Shown: positions 1-8,865 of the stretch, one piece after another | Numbering within the stretch: position 1 is the stretch's first letter | How the letters are laid out: the number at the start of each line of letters is the position of its first letter | NCBI GenBank assembly: GCA_017999915.1 | Contig: JAGNKX010000009.1 | Location: 176,280 to 240,279 of the forward strand | Length of the DNA: 64,000 nt | Direction of reading: 5' to 3' | DNA from: Spirochaetota bacterium | GTDB lineage: Bacteria; Spirochaetota; UBA4802; UBA5550 | Notes under the pieces: model-generated | What the model saw: only the letters and a program-made list of their open reading frames with translations | The model's database searches: none | What the model was told of the DNA's origin: nothing | Translations under genes and position numbers: made by a program

Positions 1-1821
1 CTCCAAGGCCCCGCGCGGTTTAGCCAGGCTCCTTTCACAGCACAGGGTGATATTCTCGCGCTGGACATCATCGAACTCTTCTATACTATCAAGGCGGTCC
101 GAATAATCTATCATCGCGTCGAGGACTACGCGGTACAACTCTTCCATTGAGGAAGCCGACTGCCTGACGCGCAAATATGCAGTTCTGAATATATCCTTAT
201 AATGTTCACGAAAATTGGCGGATAGGGGGACTTCCGGCGGCAGCACGGTTACGCCATCGGCATTGGCGCGCTCCCAGGCCGCCTGTTCCCGGGCGACAGC
301 GATGCTGTGGGTATCTCGGATCCGGTCCATGATATAGCGCGTGTACAGGAAGATCGCCTTCGGCACCAGGTGCCTCCCCCTGGACGATGCTGCCCGGAAC
401 AGGGTAAAAAAGGCCTCCCGGTCCTCCTTCGGAACTCCCGTCGAATAATATTTGAATACCCTGAAGAGCATCCCCCTGATGGACCAGAGGCCGCCCAGGC
501 CGGGCTCCTTGACCCGTGGTTTCCGCGTAATGCCGCTGATAAACCCGATGGCGCGCGGCAGGTAGTGCTTCACGGCCGTCACGGTCTCCCAGTACCGCGC
601 CATCCCTTCCATCATTTCAACGCGAGTCATGTTTTTGGGGATGATATTGCTTGTTATATCGAGCTGGTCCTTAAGGCGGTCATCGGTCTCCACCAGCCGT
701 CCCTGGCGCTTCAGCTCGTACCAGAGCCTGGTACCCGGCGGCGCCATCAGGGGATGGCAGGAGTGGTGCGTGATATTGGCCGATCTCACAAACTCGGCCG
801 TGCGGTCGAAGGTCGCCGTGGTATCGGCGTCGGAGCCGATGATAAGGTGGCTCTGCACCGCGATCCCGTAGGACTGGATGGTCCGGATCGCCTCCACGAT
901 GTCCAGGGTCAGGTTCTGCCTTTTGTTCATATGCTTCAGCGACTCCGCCTCGAAGGACTCGATGCCGATCTGGAGCTCGAAGAAATTGGAATCGGCCAGA
1001 AGCTCCAGGAGCTCCTTGTCCTGTGCGACCGTTATATCGACCTGGGTCATGAAGCTGAGAGGCATTTTCCGGGAATTGTTGTGGACCACGAGGTCGCGGA
1101 GGATTTCCTTCGCGTAGGCCCGGTTAGCGGTAAAATTATCGTCGGCGATCATGATCATCTTCGCGCCCAGGTCCATGAGGAGCCCGATCTCCCGGATAAC
1201 CTGGGCCGGGGACTTGCTCCGGATTTTCCGTCCGTAGGTGTAGATCACGTCGCAGAAGCTGCAGTCGTGGGGGCACCCCCGGGATGTCTGCACGGACACG
1301 GCTCCGTACTTCGGGATGTCAGGGCTGATGAGGTCCCACCGGGGCGCCGGGGTTTTCTCCATGTCCGGTTTCGATATCTGCTGGTATGTTTTCTTGTGGG
1401 AGCCGGCCCGGAAGTCGCGGATGAACTGCGGCCACGTTTCCTCCGCCTCTCCTATGAAGATGACATCGGCCAGGTCCTTGAGCTTCCGCATCACATTGGT
1501 CGTCCCGATCCCGCCGATGACGAAGCAGCCTCCCACGCCCCTCCCCTTCACGAATTCGGCTATCTCCAGGGTCCGCCGGAGCTGGTTCGTGATCAGGGAA
1601 ACGCCGATGATGTCAAAGGCCCCATTGATGATACTGTCATCGGCGGGGCCGCGCATATGCTCGTCATGGAGGACCAGATCATGGCCGGGAGGGGTGAGGG
1701 CAGCCACAGCCGCAAGGGCGTGGGGAGCGAAAAAGGCGCCGGAATCCATGTAGGGGATGTCCTTCACGGTCCTGCTTATGATATCATCCGTGCCGCTCGG
1801 GCTTATTAATAGTATCTTCAA
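1..1821 (-). CDS. B12-binding domain radical SAM protein (3' end beyond window)
   Basis: Read on the minus strand this frame stays open from a TTG at 1821 to the window edge (607 codons), so the C-terminus is missing. The N-terminal ~140 residues resemble a cobalamin-binding Rossmann domain. A radical SAM core follows, with the cluster motif C-x3-C-x2-C at about residues 183, 187 and 190 (SRGCPHDCSFC). The TTG start has GGGG a few bases upstream and no in-frame ATG lies between it and the upstream stop. The long plus-strand open frames here are antisense shadows. The architecture matches the B12/radical SAM group (BchE- and hopanoid-methylase-like), but the substrate cannot be read from sequence. 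Confidence 0.85.
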   Translation of the reverse strand, partial: MKILLISPSGTDDIISRTVKDIPYMDSGAFFAPHALAAVAALTPPGHDLVLHDEHMRGPADDSIINGAFDIIGVSLITNQLRRTLEIAEFVKGRGVGGCFVIGGIGTTNVMRKLKDLADVIFIGEAEETWPQFIRDFRAGSHKKTYQQISKPDMEKTPAPRWDLISPDIPKYGAVSVQTSRGCPHDCSFCDVIYTYGRKIRSKSPAQVIREIGLLMDLGAKMIMIADDNFTANRAYAKEILRDLVVHNNSRKMPLSFMTQVDITVAQDKELLELLADSNFFELQIGIESFEAESLKHMNKRQNLTLDIVEAIRTIQSYGIAVQSHLIIGSDADTTATFDRTAEFVRSANITHHSCHPLMAPPGTRLWYELKRQGRLVETDDRLKDQLDITSNIIPKNMTRVEMMEGMARYWETVTAVKHYLPRAIGFISGITRKPRVKEPGLGGLWSIRGMLFRVFKYYSTGVPKEDREAFFTLFRAASSRGRHLVPKAIFLYTRYIMDRIRDTHSIAVAREQAAWERANADGVTVLPPEVPLSANFREHYKDIFRTAYLRVRQSASSMEELYRVVLDAMIDYSDRLDSIEEFDDVQRENITLCCERSLAKPRGALE

Positions 1822-1882
1822 TGGTTCCCCGGTGTCATGATAACAAGATCGACGATTCAGATATCGCAGCCGCGGTGAACCG

Positions 1883-3052
1883 CTATCCTATGCCGTGAAT
1901 GGGAAAAACGTTTTTTTTCAGATATTCGACCATGTCCCGGGCATGAGCGGCGCATTTATCTTTAAGATTACCCGATATCGCATAGGGCTGGTCGCGGAGG
2001 GTACCTGAATGGGCCTCGGGACCGTACATCATGCCGCCTATAATTCCCGCGTAAGTGTCCGCTGGCTCGAGGCCGCACAGGACTGCCCACGCGAGGGTCC
2101 AGAGGGCCGCCGTCTTGTACACGTTGTACCCGCCCCCGCCGGCAACCAGGAGCTTCGGCGACAACCCGTTGATGATCCTGACAACCCTCTCGTAGCCGCC
2201 GCTGGTGACGTTCAGGTGACCCAGGAGGTCTTCCCGGTGCGTGTCCGCGCCGATGACGGCAACTACGATATCGGGCTTGAAGGATTCGACGAGGGGCGGC
2301 ACCACGGATTCGAAGGCGCCGATAAAAATCTCATCATCGCTCCCCTGCATGAGGGGTATATTGACGGTGTATCCTTTTCCCTTGCCTTCGCCGATTTCCT
2401 CGACAAAGCCCGTCCAGGGATAGATGGTCATTCCCGATTCATGGATTGATACGCACAGCACGTCGCCGCGGTCCGCGAAGGCGTCGCTTACGCCATTGCC
2501 GAAATGGACATCGATATCGATGTAGGCGACGCGGAGGCCCCGGCTTGTCAGGTCATTGATCGCAACGGCCAGGTCGTTGATATAACAGAATCCCTCGGCA
2601 TGGGCGCGTCCTGCATGATGGAACCCCCCCAGGGGATTGAAGACCACCCGCGCCGATCCTTCCGCGAGCATGGCGGCGCCCAGGCATGTGCCGCTTGACG
2701 CGCCGATGCAGAAATCCCAGAGGCCGGGGACGATGGGACAGTCATCGGTCCCGAGACCCGCCTCGAGCATATCCATGGTGAATCCGCCCTGGTCCGCCTT
2801 TTTCAGGAGTCCGAGGTAGGCCCTGTCATGGAAACCGTAAAAGTGCTCTTCCAGAAACGGCTCTGGATCGACAATCAGCTGGTCTTTTTCATGGAGGAGC
2901 GAATACCGGGAGAGAAGATCCATCATCTGCTTCGCCCTGGCCGGCTTGAAGGGATGGGTCGGGCCGAAATCAAAGCCGGCGAGCTTATCAGAATAAATCA
3001 GAACCTTCCTCAACCGGTCCGCGTTGTCATGGTCGTTCATGTTTGGCATCAT
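1883..3052 (-). CDS. HDAC-family / AcuC-like deacetylase
   Basis: 389 aa with the arginase/deacetylase fold signatures of class I/II histone deacetylases and bacterial AcuC or acetylpolyamine amidohydrolases. The catalytic His pair is at about 145-146 (GGFHHAGRAHAEGFCYIND). Zinc-ligand motifs are D-I-D-V-H at about 179-183 and GADTH at about 267. Known members remove acetyl groups from protein lysines or small amines using Zn. An AAGGCGG sequence precedes the clustered ATG codons at 3052/3049. The real substrate is undetermined; acetyl-CoA synthetase control, as for AcuC, is one possibility. No acs gene is nearby. Confidence 0.85.
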   Translation of the reverse strand: MMPNMNDHDNADRLRKVLIYSDKLAGFDFGPTHPFKPARAKQMMDLLSRYSLLHEKDQLIVDPEPFLEEHFYGFHDRAYLGLLKKADQGGFTMDMLEAGLGTDDCPIVPGLWDFCIGASSGTCLGAAMLAEGSARVVFNPLGGFHHAGRAHAEGFCYINDLAVAINDLTSRGLRVAYIDIDVHFGNGVSDAFADRGDVLCVSIHESGMTIYPWTGFVEEIGEGKGKGYTVNIPLMQGSDDEIFIGAFESVVPPLVESFKPDIVVAVIGADTHREDLLGHLNVTSGGYERVVRIINGLSPKLLVAGGGGYNVYKTAALWTLAWAVLCGLEPADTYAGIIGGMMYGPEAHSGTLRDQPYAISGNLKDKCAAHARDMVEYLKKNVFPIHGIG

Positions 3053-3101
3053 GGGCCGCCTTGAACATTATCAGGACGCGCAGAATAAAAAATCAAATAG
3101 A

Positions 3102-3130
3102 ATAAATAAAAAAATCGCCCCGGGAGCGAT
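3102..3130 (-). terminator. Rho-independent terminator of cheD
   Basis: On the minus strand an ATCGC..GCGAT stem with a C/G-rich apex is followed directly by a run of seven T residues. It starts about 12 bases past the cheD stop codon. Confidence 0.75.
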
Positions 3131-3142
3131 GAAGGACGGCGA

Positions 3143-3802
3143 TCAAACATTGGCCCTGTTCTTTTCACCGGTGATGAATACGATCGCGCCATGATCAACA
3201 AACTCCTCGAAGCCCCTGTTACGCGGCTTCAGCGCGGACGCGGGCAGGCCTGACAGCTTCTGCAGATCAAGGGAAAAGAGCTTGTCCAGGTCAATGATAT
3301 AAGACATATGGGTGTTTCCCAGCTTATCTTCTATGAACACCGACAAATCGCCGCCGCTGAGGGAATAGGTCGCGAAATAATAGCTCCGCGTATCGTCAAA
3401 GAGGGTGATTATATTTTTTTCCGACAGGACCAGCCTGGTCTCCTCGATATTCTCATCATGGACACGGAACGATGTATCATTCACCTTCTTCCCGGCCCCC
3501 ACCACGTGGAGGCACCGGATCTCCTCGTCCGGGATCCGGAACTCTTCGTGGTAGGTGTTTAGGATCTCGTCTATCTGCTGGCGGGCGCTTTTCTTTGCTA
3601 TTACCCCATAATTGCGCTCACGGGCAATCATGATGTGATTGGCGGAAACGATATAGCCGCTGTTTCTTCCTATGAACACCGTGGAAATGCATGAGCCAAG
3701 GACCAGGGAAAGGGTTTGGCCTGCCACGGCAAATCGGACCTGGTCAGGGCCTGGCAATAAATACTTTTCCCGTGGATTGATGATATCACTCTTTCTTATC
3801 AT
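3143..3802 (-). CDS. cheD: CheD-like chemoreceptor glutamine deamidase
   Basis: 219 aa. The N-terminal half carries the CheD signature: LVLGSC with the nucleophile Cys38, then the catalytic His56 in ANHIMI. CheD deamidates specific glutamines of methyl-accepting chemoreceptors and can bind CheC. The Thr that normally lies six residues before the Cys is a Ser here (Ser32), with Thr30 close by. The C-terminal ~60 residues run past the usual ~160 aa length and I recognise no domain in them. No other chemotaxis gene adjoins it. The start is ATG with a weak ribosome site. Confidence 0.7.
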   Translation of the reverse strand: MIRKSDIINPREKYLLPGPDQVRFAVAGQTLSLVLGSCISTVFIGRNSGYIVSANHIMIARERNYGVIAKKSARQQIDEILNTYHEEFRIPDEEIRCLHVVGAGKKVNDTSFRVHDENIEETRLVLSEKNIITLFDDTRSYYFATYSLSGGDLSVFIEDKLGNTHMSYIIDLDKLFSLDLQKLSGLPASALKPRNRGFEEFVDHGAIVFITGEKNRANV

Positions 3803-3911
3803 GGATCATGAACTACACATGAATATGTATTAACCATCCAGGGAAAATGTCATCATTTTTTTATATTTGTAAAGATACACTCTGCGCAAGAACCGCAAAA
3901 ATAGCGGTTTC

Positions 3912-4106
3912 CCTATAGTTATCGGTACCTGTCAGGGTCCGGGTCAAAATTAATTAGGATCTCTAATGCAACCGGAGCACAGGCATCCCTGTTTCGGCAT
4001 TTTGATTTCGATTATACCGATAACAATCGGCAGCGGGTCTCGATAGTTATCGGTATGAAAGATGTTCTGTGCACGAAATGGCATTGGGATGGCCGATAGT
4101 TATCGG
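3912..4106. repeat. Cluster of four CCGATAGTTATCGG-type palindromes
   Basis: This is a gene-free stretch of about 315 bases between cheD and the acetyltransferase. It holds four copies of one 14-bp palindrome: 3912-3925 (CCTATAGTTATCGG), 4017-4030 (CCGATAACAATCGG), 4040-4053 (TCGATAGTTATCGG) and 4093-4106 (CCGATAGTTATCGG). The same motif recurs through the window; nothing else was recognised in the gap. Confidence 0.85.
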
Positions 4107-4118
4107 TGTAGCCGCAAA

Positions 4119-4574
4119 TCACTTCATTTCAAGAAACGTCATCCTGGGGAAAAACCCGTATCTCTGATAAAAGAGGAAGACCGATTCATGTCCATGGGCC
4201 ACGCCAACCCTGATCTTTGCGCAGCCCCGTTCCCGCAACCAGGAAATACCGGTACGCATCAACATGTCACCAATCCCGTTGCCCCTGTGGTGATCGTCAA
4301 CAAAGATAGAATCAATCTCACCGACGCCATCCCGGTCAACAGTTGAAATGCAGTACCCCACCGGCGTGCGGTCGTCCGATTCGGCAACCTGTATCATGAT
4401 CGACTCTTCGCCACAATCGGCGAACTTTGTTATCCTTTTCTCAAAAGTGAATGATGCAAAATGATCCTTGAAATAGATCGAGTCATCATGGTGGATATCA
4501 TTCAACTTCGACCAGAGATTCTTGACAAGGAAGATATCATTTTTGTTGATACTTCGATATGTGTAATCCTTCAT
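4119..4574 (-). CDS. GNAT-family N-acetyltransferase
   Basis: About 151 aa from ATG 4574; a GTG at 4586 would add four residues. The acetyl-CoA pyrophosphate-binding motif A of GNAT enzymes is clear (VDDHHRGNGIGDMLM, the R/Q-x-x-G-x-G/A loop), followed by the motif B tail FYQRYGF. The acceptor substrate is unknown. GAGG lies just before the ATG at 4574, close for an ideal ribosome site, so the start is uncertain. It appears monocistronic. Confidence 0.8.
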   Translation of the reverse strand: MKDYTYRSINKNDIFLVKNLWSKLNDIHHDDSIYFKDHFASFTFEKRITKFADCGEESIMIQVAESDDRTPVGYCISTVDRDGVGEIDSIFVDDHHRGNGIGDMLMRTGISWLRERGCAKIRVGVAHGHESVFLFYQRYGFFPRMTFLEMK

Positions 4575-4633
4575 TGCCTCTACCACTTTTAATTCATTAC
4601 CCGCATAGGACCCTTCTTTACCGGCAAGACCTA

Positions 4634-5245
4634 TCAGGTCCCTGGAAAATAGTTTCTCACCAGGTCCCTCGTTTCAGAGAGCCATTGGCTCCTCTGCTCC
4701 GCGGTGCTGGTCACGATGACGCGAAACATCTTTCTGTAAAAGACGCTGACACCGCAGAACTCGAAGATGCAGTTTCTCCAGAGGAGCTCGAGGGGATCGC
4801 CGAAAACCACCCGCTCGCGCTCCTCCGGAGTATTTGAGGTATTTAAGACCAGGGCGGTTTTACCGGCAAGCAATCCCACCGGCACTCCCTCGCCCGAATC
4901 GCCCTCCTCGAACTCATAGGCAGCGCCCGGGCGAATGACACGGTCAATCCATCCCTTCAGTATCGCCGGCGGCTGGCCCCACCAGTTCGGATGGATGATA
5001 ATTATCCCGTCGCAGGATTGCAGTTCGCCGCAGTGCCTCAGGACCACCGGGTCAACATCTCCGTCCCTGGGAATCTCATTATCGGGAAGCAGCGGATCGA
5101 ATTCCTCCCTGTACAGATCATGGAATATAACCTCGTGACCAAGGTCGCGAAGCGCCGCGGCGGCGGTTTCAGCTATTGCGTGATTGAAGCTCCCTTCACG
5201 GGGATGCGCGACCATGACTATAATCTTTTTCCTATAACATTCCAT
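4634..5245 (-). CDS. Flavodoxin-fold NAD(P)H dehydrogenase (quinone), KefF/MdaB type
   Basis: 203 aa of the flavodoxin_2 family. The N-terminal strand and FMN phosphate loop are seen as IIVMVAHPREGSFN. The flavin-contacting motif HPNWWGQPPAILKGWIDRV occurs near residue 85, typical of KefF, MdaB and NQO1-type enzymes. Members perform two-electron reduction of quinones or act as ancillary subunits of Kef K+ efflux systems. No kef gene is adjacent. Probably a cytosolic FMN/FAD enzyme; the acceptor is unknown. Confidence 0.8.
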   Translation of the reverse strand: MECYRKKIIVMVAHPREGSFNHAIAETAAAALRDLGHEVIFHDLYREEFDPLLPDNEIPRDGDVDPVVLRHCGELQSCDGIIIIHPNWWGQPPAILKGWIDRVIRPGAAYEFEEGDSGEGVPVGLLAGKTALVLNTSNTPEERERVVFGDPLELLWRNCIFEFCGVSVFYRKMFRVIVTSTAEQRSQWLSETRDLVRNYFPGT

Positions 5246-5320
5246 GGTTATTGAATGATACCGGATTCACCGGTCGTCAAGCCAAATATGAAAGAGCTGC
5301 CCTCTGGCCGCGCCCGGCCA

Positions 5321-5350
5321 TAAAAAATCCCCCCTTTCATTAAGGGGGGA
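5321..5350 (-). terminator. Terminator of the amtB-glnK operon
   Basis: Minus-strand reading gives CCCCCC, a short loop, GGGGGG, then ATTTTTTA. It lies 54 bases past the glnK stop and is a strong intrinsic terminator. Confidence 0.85.
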
Positions 5351-5403
5351 CTGCCACAGTTATTAAACAATACGCAAAGTGGAAAATTCAGGCGGCAACC
5401 GGT

Positions 5404-5745
5404 TTATCCAATGGCGGTCCCACCCCGCTCGCCGGTCCTGAGCCGTATGCAATCCTTGAGATCGAACACGAATATTTTTCCGTCCCCGATCTCTCCTTCG
5501 CCGGCTCCGCGTGTTATGGCGCCAATGGTCTTCTCGAGAAAATCATCGTTTACGGCGATCTCAAGCTTCACTTTCCGCAGAAGGTTGTCCACTTCCTTCA
5601 CTCCGCGGTATACCTCCGCGATGCCCTTCTGTCTTCCGCACCCGAGGACTTCCGTGACGGTCATGAGGTGCACCTCTTCCTTTTCCAGCTCCGCCTTTAC
5701 CGCTTCGAGCTTGTGCGGCTTAATTATCGCGATAACGTATTTCAT
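5404..5745 (-). CDS. glnK: PII nitrogen-regulatory protein, GlnK type
   Basis: 113 aa, the normal PII length. It matches GlnB/GlnK from the N-terminal [11 protein letters not shown] through [13 protein letters not shown] and the GDGKIFVF signature. PII trimers sense ATP/ADP and 2-oxoglutarate and block AmtB. In the T-loop (Y46-R-G-V-K-E51-V-D) the uridylylated Tyr51 of enterobacterial PII is replaced by Glu, while Tyr46 remains. Control is therefore likely by ligand binding rather than by GlnD at that site. It starts 12 bases after the amtB stop with AAGGAGG, so it is co-transcribed and most likely AmtB's partner. Confidence 0.93.
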   Translation of the reverse strand: MKYVIAIIKPHKLEAVKAELEKEEVHLMTVTEVLGCGRQKGIAEVYRGVKEVDNLLRKVKLEIAVNDDFLEKTIGAITRGAGEGEIGDGKIFVFDLKDCIRLRTGERGGTAIG

Positions 5746-5757
5746 GGTCTGTCCTCC

Positions 5758-6981
5758 TTATTCCATCACCGTATAGCCCGCTTCATGGTGCTGCGTAAGA
5801 TCGAGACCGATATACTCATCCTTCGCATCAACCCTGAGGCCTATGGTCATATCTACCAGTTTAAAAATTATGAATGTTCCCACGGCGGCGAAAACAATCG
5901 CCACGGCGACCGCCAGGATCTGCACCAGCAGCTGCGACGGGTTCCCGTAGAGAAGACCGTCCGCGCCGGCGGGATTGATCTCCTTGGTGGCGAAAATGCC
6001 GGTCATGACTGCGCCGGTTATGCCGGCCATGCCGTGAACGCCGAACACGTCAAGGGAGTCATCATATTTAAAGCGGGCCTTGATCTTTGTTACGAATATG
6101 AAGCCGACAATGCTTCCGGAGGCGCCAATGATTATGGCCGCCATGGGCTTCACGTACCCGGCCGCCGGCGTAATGGCCACCAGGCCCGCCACGATACCCG
6201 TTATCACGCCCAGCATGGTAGGCACCTTGTTCTCCATCCAGTCCAGGAGCATCCAGGTTACGCCCGCCGCCGCCGCCGCCGTGTTGGTGTTCAAAAAGGC
6301 CGACACGGTGACCGGCCCCACCGCGAGGGCGCTCCCCGCGTTGAAACCGAACCACCCGAACCAGAGAAATCCCGCGCCGAGAACGGCCAGGGGCAGGTTG
6401 TGAGGCGCATGCCCGTTCGGAAGACCGCTCCTCCTGCCGAGCATGAGCGCCATGACCAGCGCGGAAACGCCCGCCAGGATATGGATGACGGTTCCCCCTG
6501 CGAAATCAAGGGCGCCCAGCTTCGCCAGCCATCCGTCCGGCGACCACACCCAGTGGGCCATCGGATCGTATATCAATGTCGTCCAGAGCAGGGCAAAGAC
6601 GAGGAAGCCGCTGAACTTTATCCGCTCGACAAAGGCCCCGATAATGAGGGCCGGGGTGATGACGGCGAACATCATCTGGAACAGCATGAAGACCTGGTGA
6701 GGTATCGTTTGGCCGGCTATCGGCTCCATGCCGACGCCGTTCAGTCCCGCGTAGCTGAGACTGCCGATCACGCGTCCCAGGTCAGGGCCGAAGGAAAGGC
6801 TGTATCCGAACAGGATCCACTGCAGGGAAATGACCGACAGGATCACAAAGGTCTGCATCAGCACCGAAAGAACATTCTTTTTTCGAACCAGCCCCCCGTA
6901 AAAAAAGGCCAGTGTCGGCGTCATGATCATTACCATGGCTGTCGCGATAAGCATCCACGCAGTGTCAATGTAATTTACCAT
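5758..6981 (-). CDS. amtB: Ammonium transporter AmtB
   Basis: 407 aa, an Amt/Rh/MEP channel with about 11 membrane helices. The two pore histidines are visible in GGTVIHILAG and FGVHGMAG, and the family signature DFAGGTVIH is intact. The ATG at 6981 is chosen because AGGAGG lies 6 bases upstream; a longer in-frame extension to 7044 has no ribosome site and would put a cysteine-rich tail before the first helix. It forms an operon with glnK, the usual arrangement for nitrogen-limited ammonium uptake. I did not find a convincing sigma-54 promoter upstream. Confidence 0.95.
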   Translation of the reverse strand: MVNYIDTAWMLIATAMVMIMTPTLAFFYGGLVRKKNVLSVLMQTFVILSVISLQWILFGYSLSFGPDLGRVIGSLSYAGLNGVGMEPIAGQTIPHQVFMLFQMMFAVITPALIIGAFVERIKFSGFLVFALLWTTLIYDPMAHWVWSPDGWLAKLGALDFAGGTVIHILAGVSALVMALMLGRRSGLPNGHAPHNLPLAVLGAGFLWFGWFGFNAGSALAVGPVTVSAFLNTNTAAAAAGVTWMLLDWMENKVPTMLGVITGIVAGLVAITPAAGYVKPMAAIIIGASGSIVGFIFVTKIKARFKYDDSLDVFGVHGMAGITGAVMTGIFATKEINPAGADGLLYGNPSQLLVQILAVAVAIVFAAVGTFIIFKLVDMTIGLRVDAKDEYIGLDLTQHHEAGYTVME

Positions 6982-7656
6982 GATAATCCTCCTCTTTGAA
7001 ATATCTATCTGCCGGCACACAGGGCCGCAGACCACATGAAACACGGCAATTAATGCATAACAGTTGTTATTTTTTTATGCCGTTTTCGATGCTCATGGGT
7101 CAATAGTTAATAATTGCGCAATCAATCGTCAAAAGTAAATTTTTCAAGATCATCCAATTCGGGCAAATTTAACATTCAAGTAACACCGCCGTAACACCGC
7201 CGTAACAAAACCGCCCTCGGCTCCGCTCGGGGAGCGCGTCTCTTTTATTTCCACCTCACTCCCAGCCCCTCTCCATAAATGGAGAGGGGAGAAATTTAAG
7301 AATTCATTTCCCCTGAAACCATCTTCTTGCCAGGGAGAGACTCCCGACAGGAGGTCGCAGTGCCGAACGCGGCCAGGACGGCCAAAAAGCGTTCGGCGTG
7401 CGCATCGCGCGGGTGAGGTCTGCGTTCAAAATAAATCTTTCGAACTGCCGAAGGACGGGAACCGCGGAGCGAGGCCAGGCCCATGCCGATGATTTAGCAT
7501 TACTATAGAACAATGCCGAAAAAAGTTAGCGGGGATAATAAACGGAGATTCATTTTACATGGCTGTAATGTTTGTCATAATATTTGATTTGTCCCCATGA
7601 GCGTATATTCATATTTTTAACTTGTTGCTGAATCATAAACCACAAGGAGACAGCAC
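6982..7656. other. 675-base gene-free spacer with short repeats
   Basis: Between divergent amtB and the RRM gene. It holds GTAACACCGCC twice in tandem (7180-7190, 7191-7201) with a third degenerate copy to 7215, a CCCCTCTCC/GGAGAGGGG hairpin at 7266-7290, and a GC-rich tract at about 7320-7500. Short minus-strand open frames in that tract lack ribosome sites and recognisable content. The amtB promoter and leader must lie near 7000-7150. Confidence 0.6.
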
Positions 7657-7926
7657 ATGATAACAAACAGACTCATGGTGGAGAACCTGGATACCATGAC
7701 AACGGAGAAGCACCTTGATAATCTCTTTTCCATCTATGGTGACATCAAAAAGATCAGGATGAACAAGGGTTTTAGTTTTGTCGAAATGACATCCGTTTCA
7801 GAGGCAAAGCGGGCATGTAAAAAGCTAGATGGCTCCGTACTCTGGGGCAGATCGATGAAAATTCAGATCATGGATAACTCTCTGCAAAACCGCTTCATCT
7901 ATCTGTTTGGCAGATTCTTCAAATAA
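7657..7926 (+). CDS. RRM-domain RNA-binding protein
   Basis: 89 aa consisting of a single RNA recognition motif. RNP2 is LMVENL at residues 6-11 and RNP1 is KGFSFVEM at about 38-45, giving the expected beta-alpha-beta spacing. Small stand-alone RRM proteins bind single-stranded RNA and in several bacteria are cold- or stress-associated. AAGGAG is well placed before the ATG. The C-terminal tail is short and basic/hydrophobic, without the usual Gly-rich extension. The last 30 coding bases share ATCTATCTGTTTGG with a site just downstream. Confidence 0.9.
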   Translation: MITNRLMVENLDTMTTEKHLDNLFSIYGDIKKIRMNKGFSFVEMTSVSEAKRACKKLDGSVLWGRSMKIQIMDNSLQNRFIYLFGRFFK

Positions 7927-8119
7927 TTTCTCCTTCCTATGTTCATGGCGGAGACGGGGATAGTATCGCCCTTTCAATCCACCATGCCGCAAACATCTCA
8001 AAATATTCCGAAATTCATTTTTTTATTGATTTTATGACCGCAGGCGATCTATCTGTTTGGTAGCGAAGACGGTTTTCAGCCGGATATCGCGACACCCACT
8101 TAACGACAGGTATACCGTC

Positions 8120-8842
8120 ATGAAACAGAGGATTAGTATTGCCATAATAACCATACCGGCGCTTCTCCTGGCCATGCTCATCGCTCGTCCCGCAGGCCTT
8201 TACGCAGCCGGCCTGACAGATGATCAGGGCATCCTGACGGCCCAGTATATTTATGAGAAAGATGACAAAAAAAAGACCGTGCGGGATTTAGTGAATAAGG
8301 AGCCGGAGCCGAGATTCATCATGGGTATCGCCGGGGGAGTCAATGCGCGGGAAGGCTTCGGCAGCGCCAGCTTCGGGATCCCGCTGGGAGTTCAGTACGG
8401 CCAATTCATCATGGTCTTTGACACGACCCTTCACTATTCAAACGCGAAATCGCTTCGCAAGACCAAATCCAGCCTCCTTGACAGCATTCTGCGCACCAGG
8501 CTGAACGGCCATGTGGTGGAATTCGACCTGCCCTTCAAATTCAGCTATTTGCTTCTCGATCTTGAGAAGTATCCGTACACGCCCTATTTTACCGCGGGTA
8601 TCGGTTATGGCTACAGGAAGTTTTATCTTCGCGGGTCCACGTCCCTGGAGCGCATTGCCAGGGAATATGGCATAAATTCATTCACCACGCATTTCGGCTT
8701 CGGCTTCCTGGTCCGCACCTCGGAGGACACGCGGTTCAATGTTGGAATAACCGGCGTTTCCCACTTTGACAACAGGTCCGGCGAATTCAATTACGATACC
8801 ACGGGAGTATCGATCGGGCTGGGCCTGCTCCTGATCTTCTGA
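8120..8842 (+). CDS. Small outer-membrane beta-barrel-like protein
   Basis: 240 aa from ATG 8120, which starts a good signal peptide (Lys/Arg, long hydrophobic core, cleavage near LYAAG). A start at 8057 would bury this signal behind 21 residues. The mature part has alternating hydrophobic/polar strands, many Tyr/Phe/Gly and ends in LLLIF, typical of an outer-membrane barrel with a C-terminal aromatic. I cannot name the family; an OmpA/opacity-like 8-strand barrel is plausible. Role unknown. Confidence 0.65.
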   Translation: MKQRISIAIITIPALLLAMLIARPAGLYAAGLTDDQGILTAQYIYEKDDKKKTVRDLVNKEPEPRFIMGIAGGVNAREGFGSASFGIPLGVQYGQFIMVFDTTLHYSNAKSLRKTKSSLLDSILRTRLNGHVVEFDLPFKFSYLLLDLEKYPYTPYFTAGIGYGYRKFYLRGSTSLERIAREYGINSFTTHFGFGFLVRTSEDTRFNVGITGVSHFDNRSGEFNYDTTGVSIGLGLLLIF

Positions 8843-8865
8843 GGAAAAATCGCGGTCAATCCGCG

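Noticed and set aside
307..1809. Long plus-strand open frame of 500 codons
   Set aside because: It is antisense to a convincing radical SAM gene with an intact C-x3-C-x2-C motif; its own translation is Arg/His/Gly-rich and lacks domains.
5668..6999. 443-codon plus-strand frame
   Set aside because: Antisense shadow of amtB, which has complete transporter motifs and a good ribosome site.
6982..7150. Sigma-54 promoter for amtB-glnK
   Set aside because: The best TTGC-containing match on the minus strand, near 7050, lacks the GG of the -24 element.
7296..7513. Two overlapping minus-strand frames in the amtB-RRM spacer
   Set aside because: Arg-rich shadow-type translations without ribosome sites; neither has a recognisable motif.
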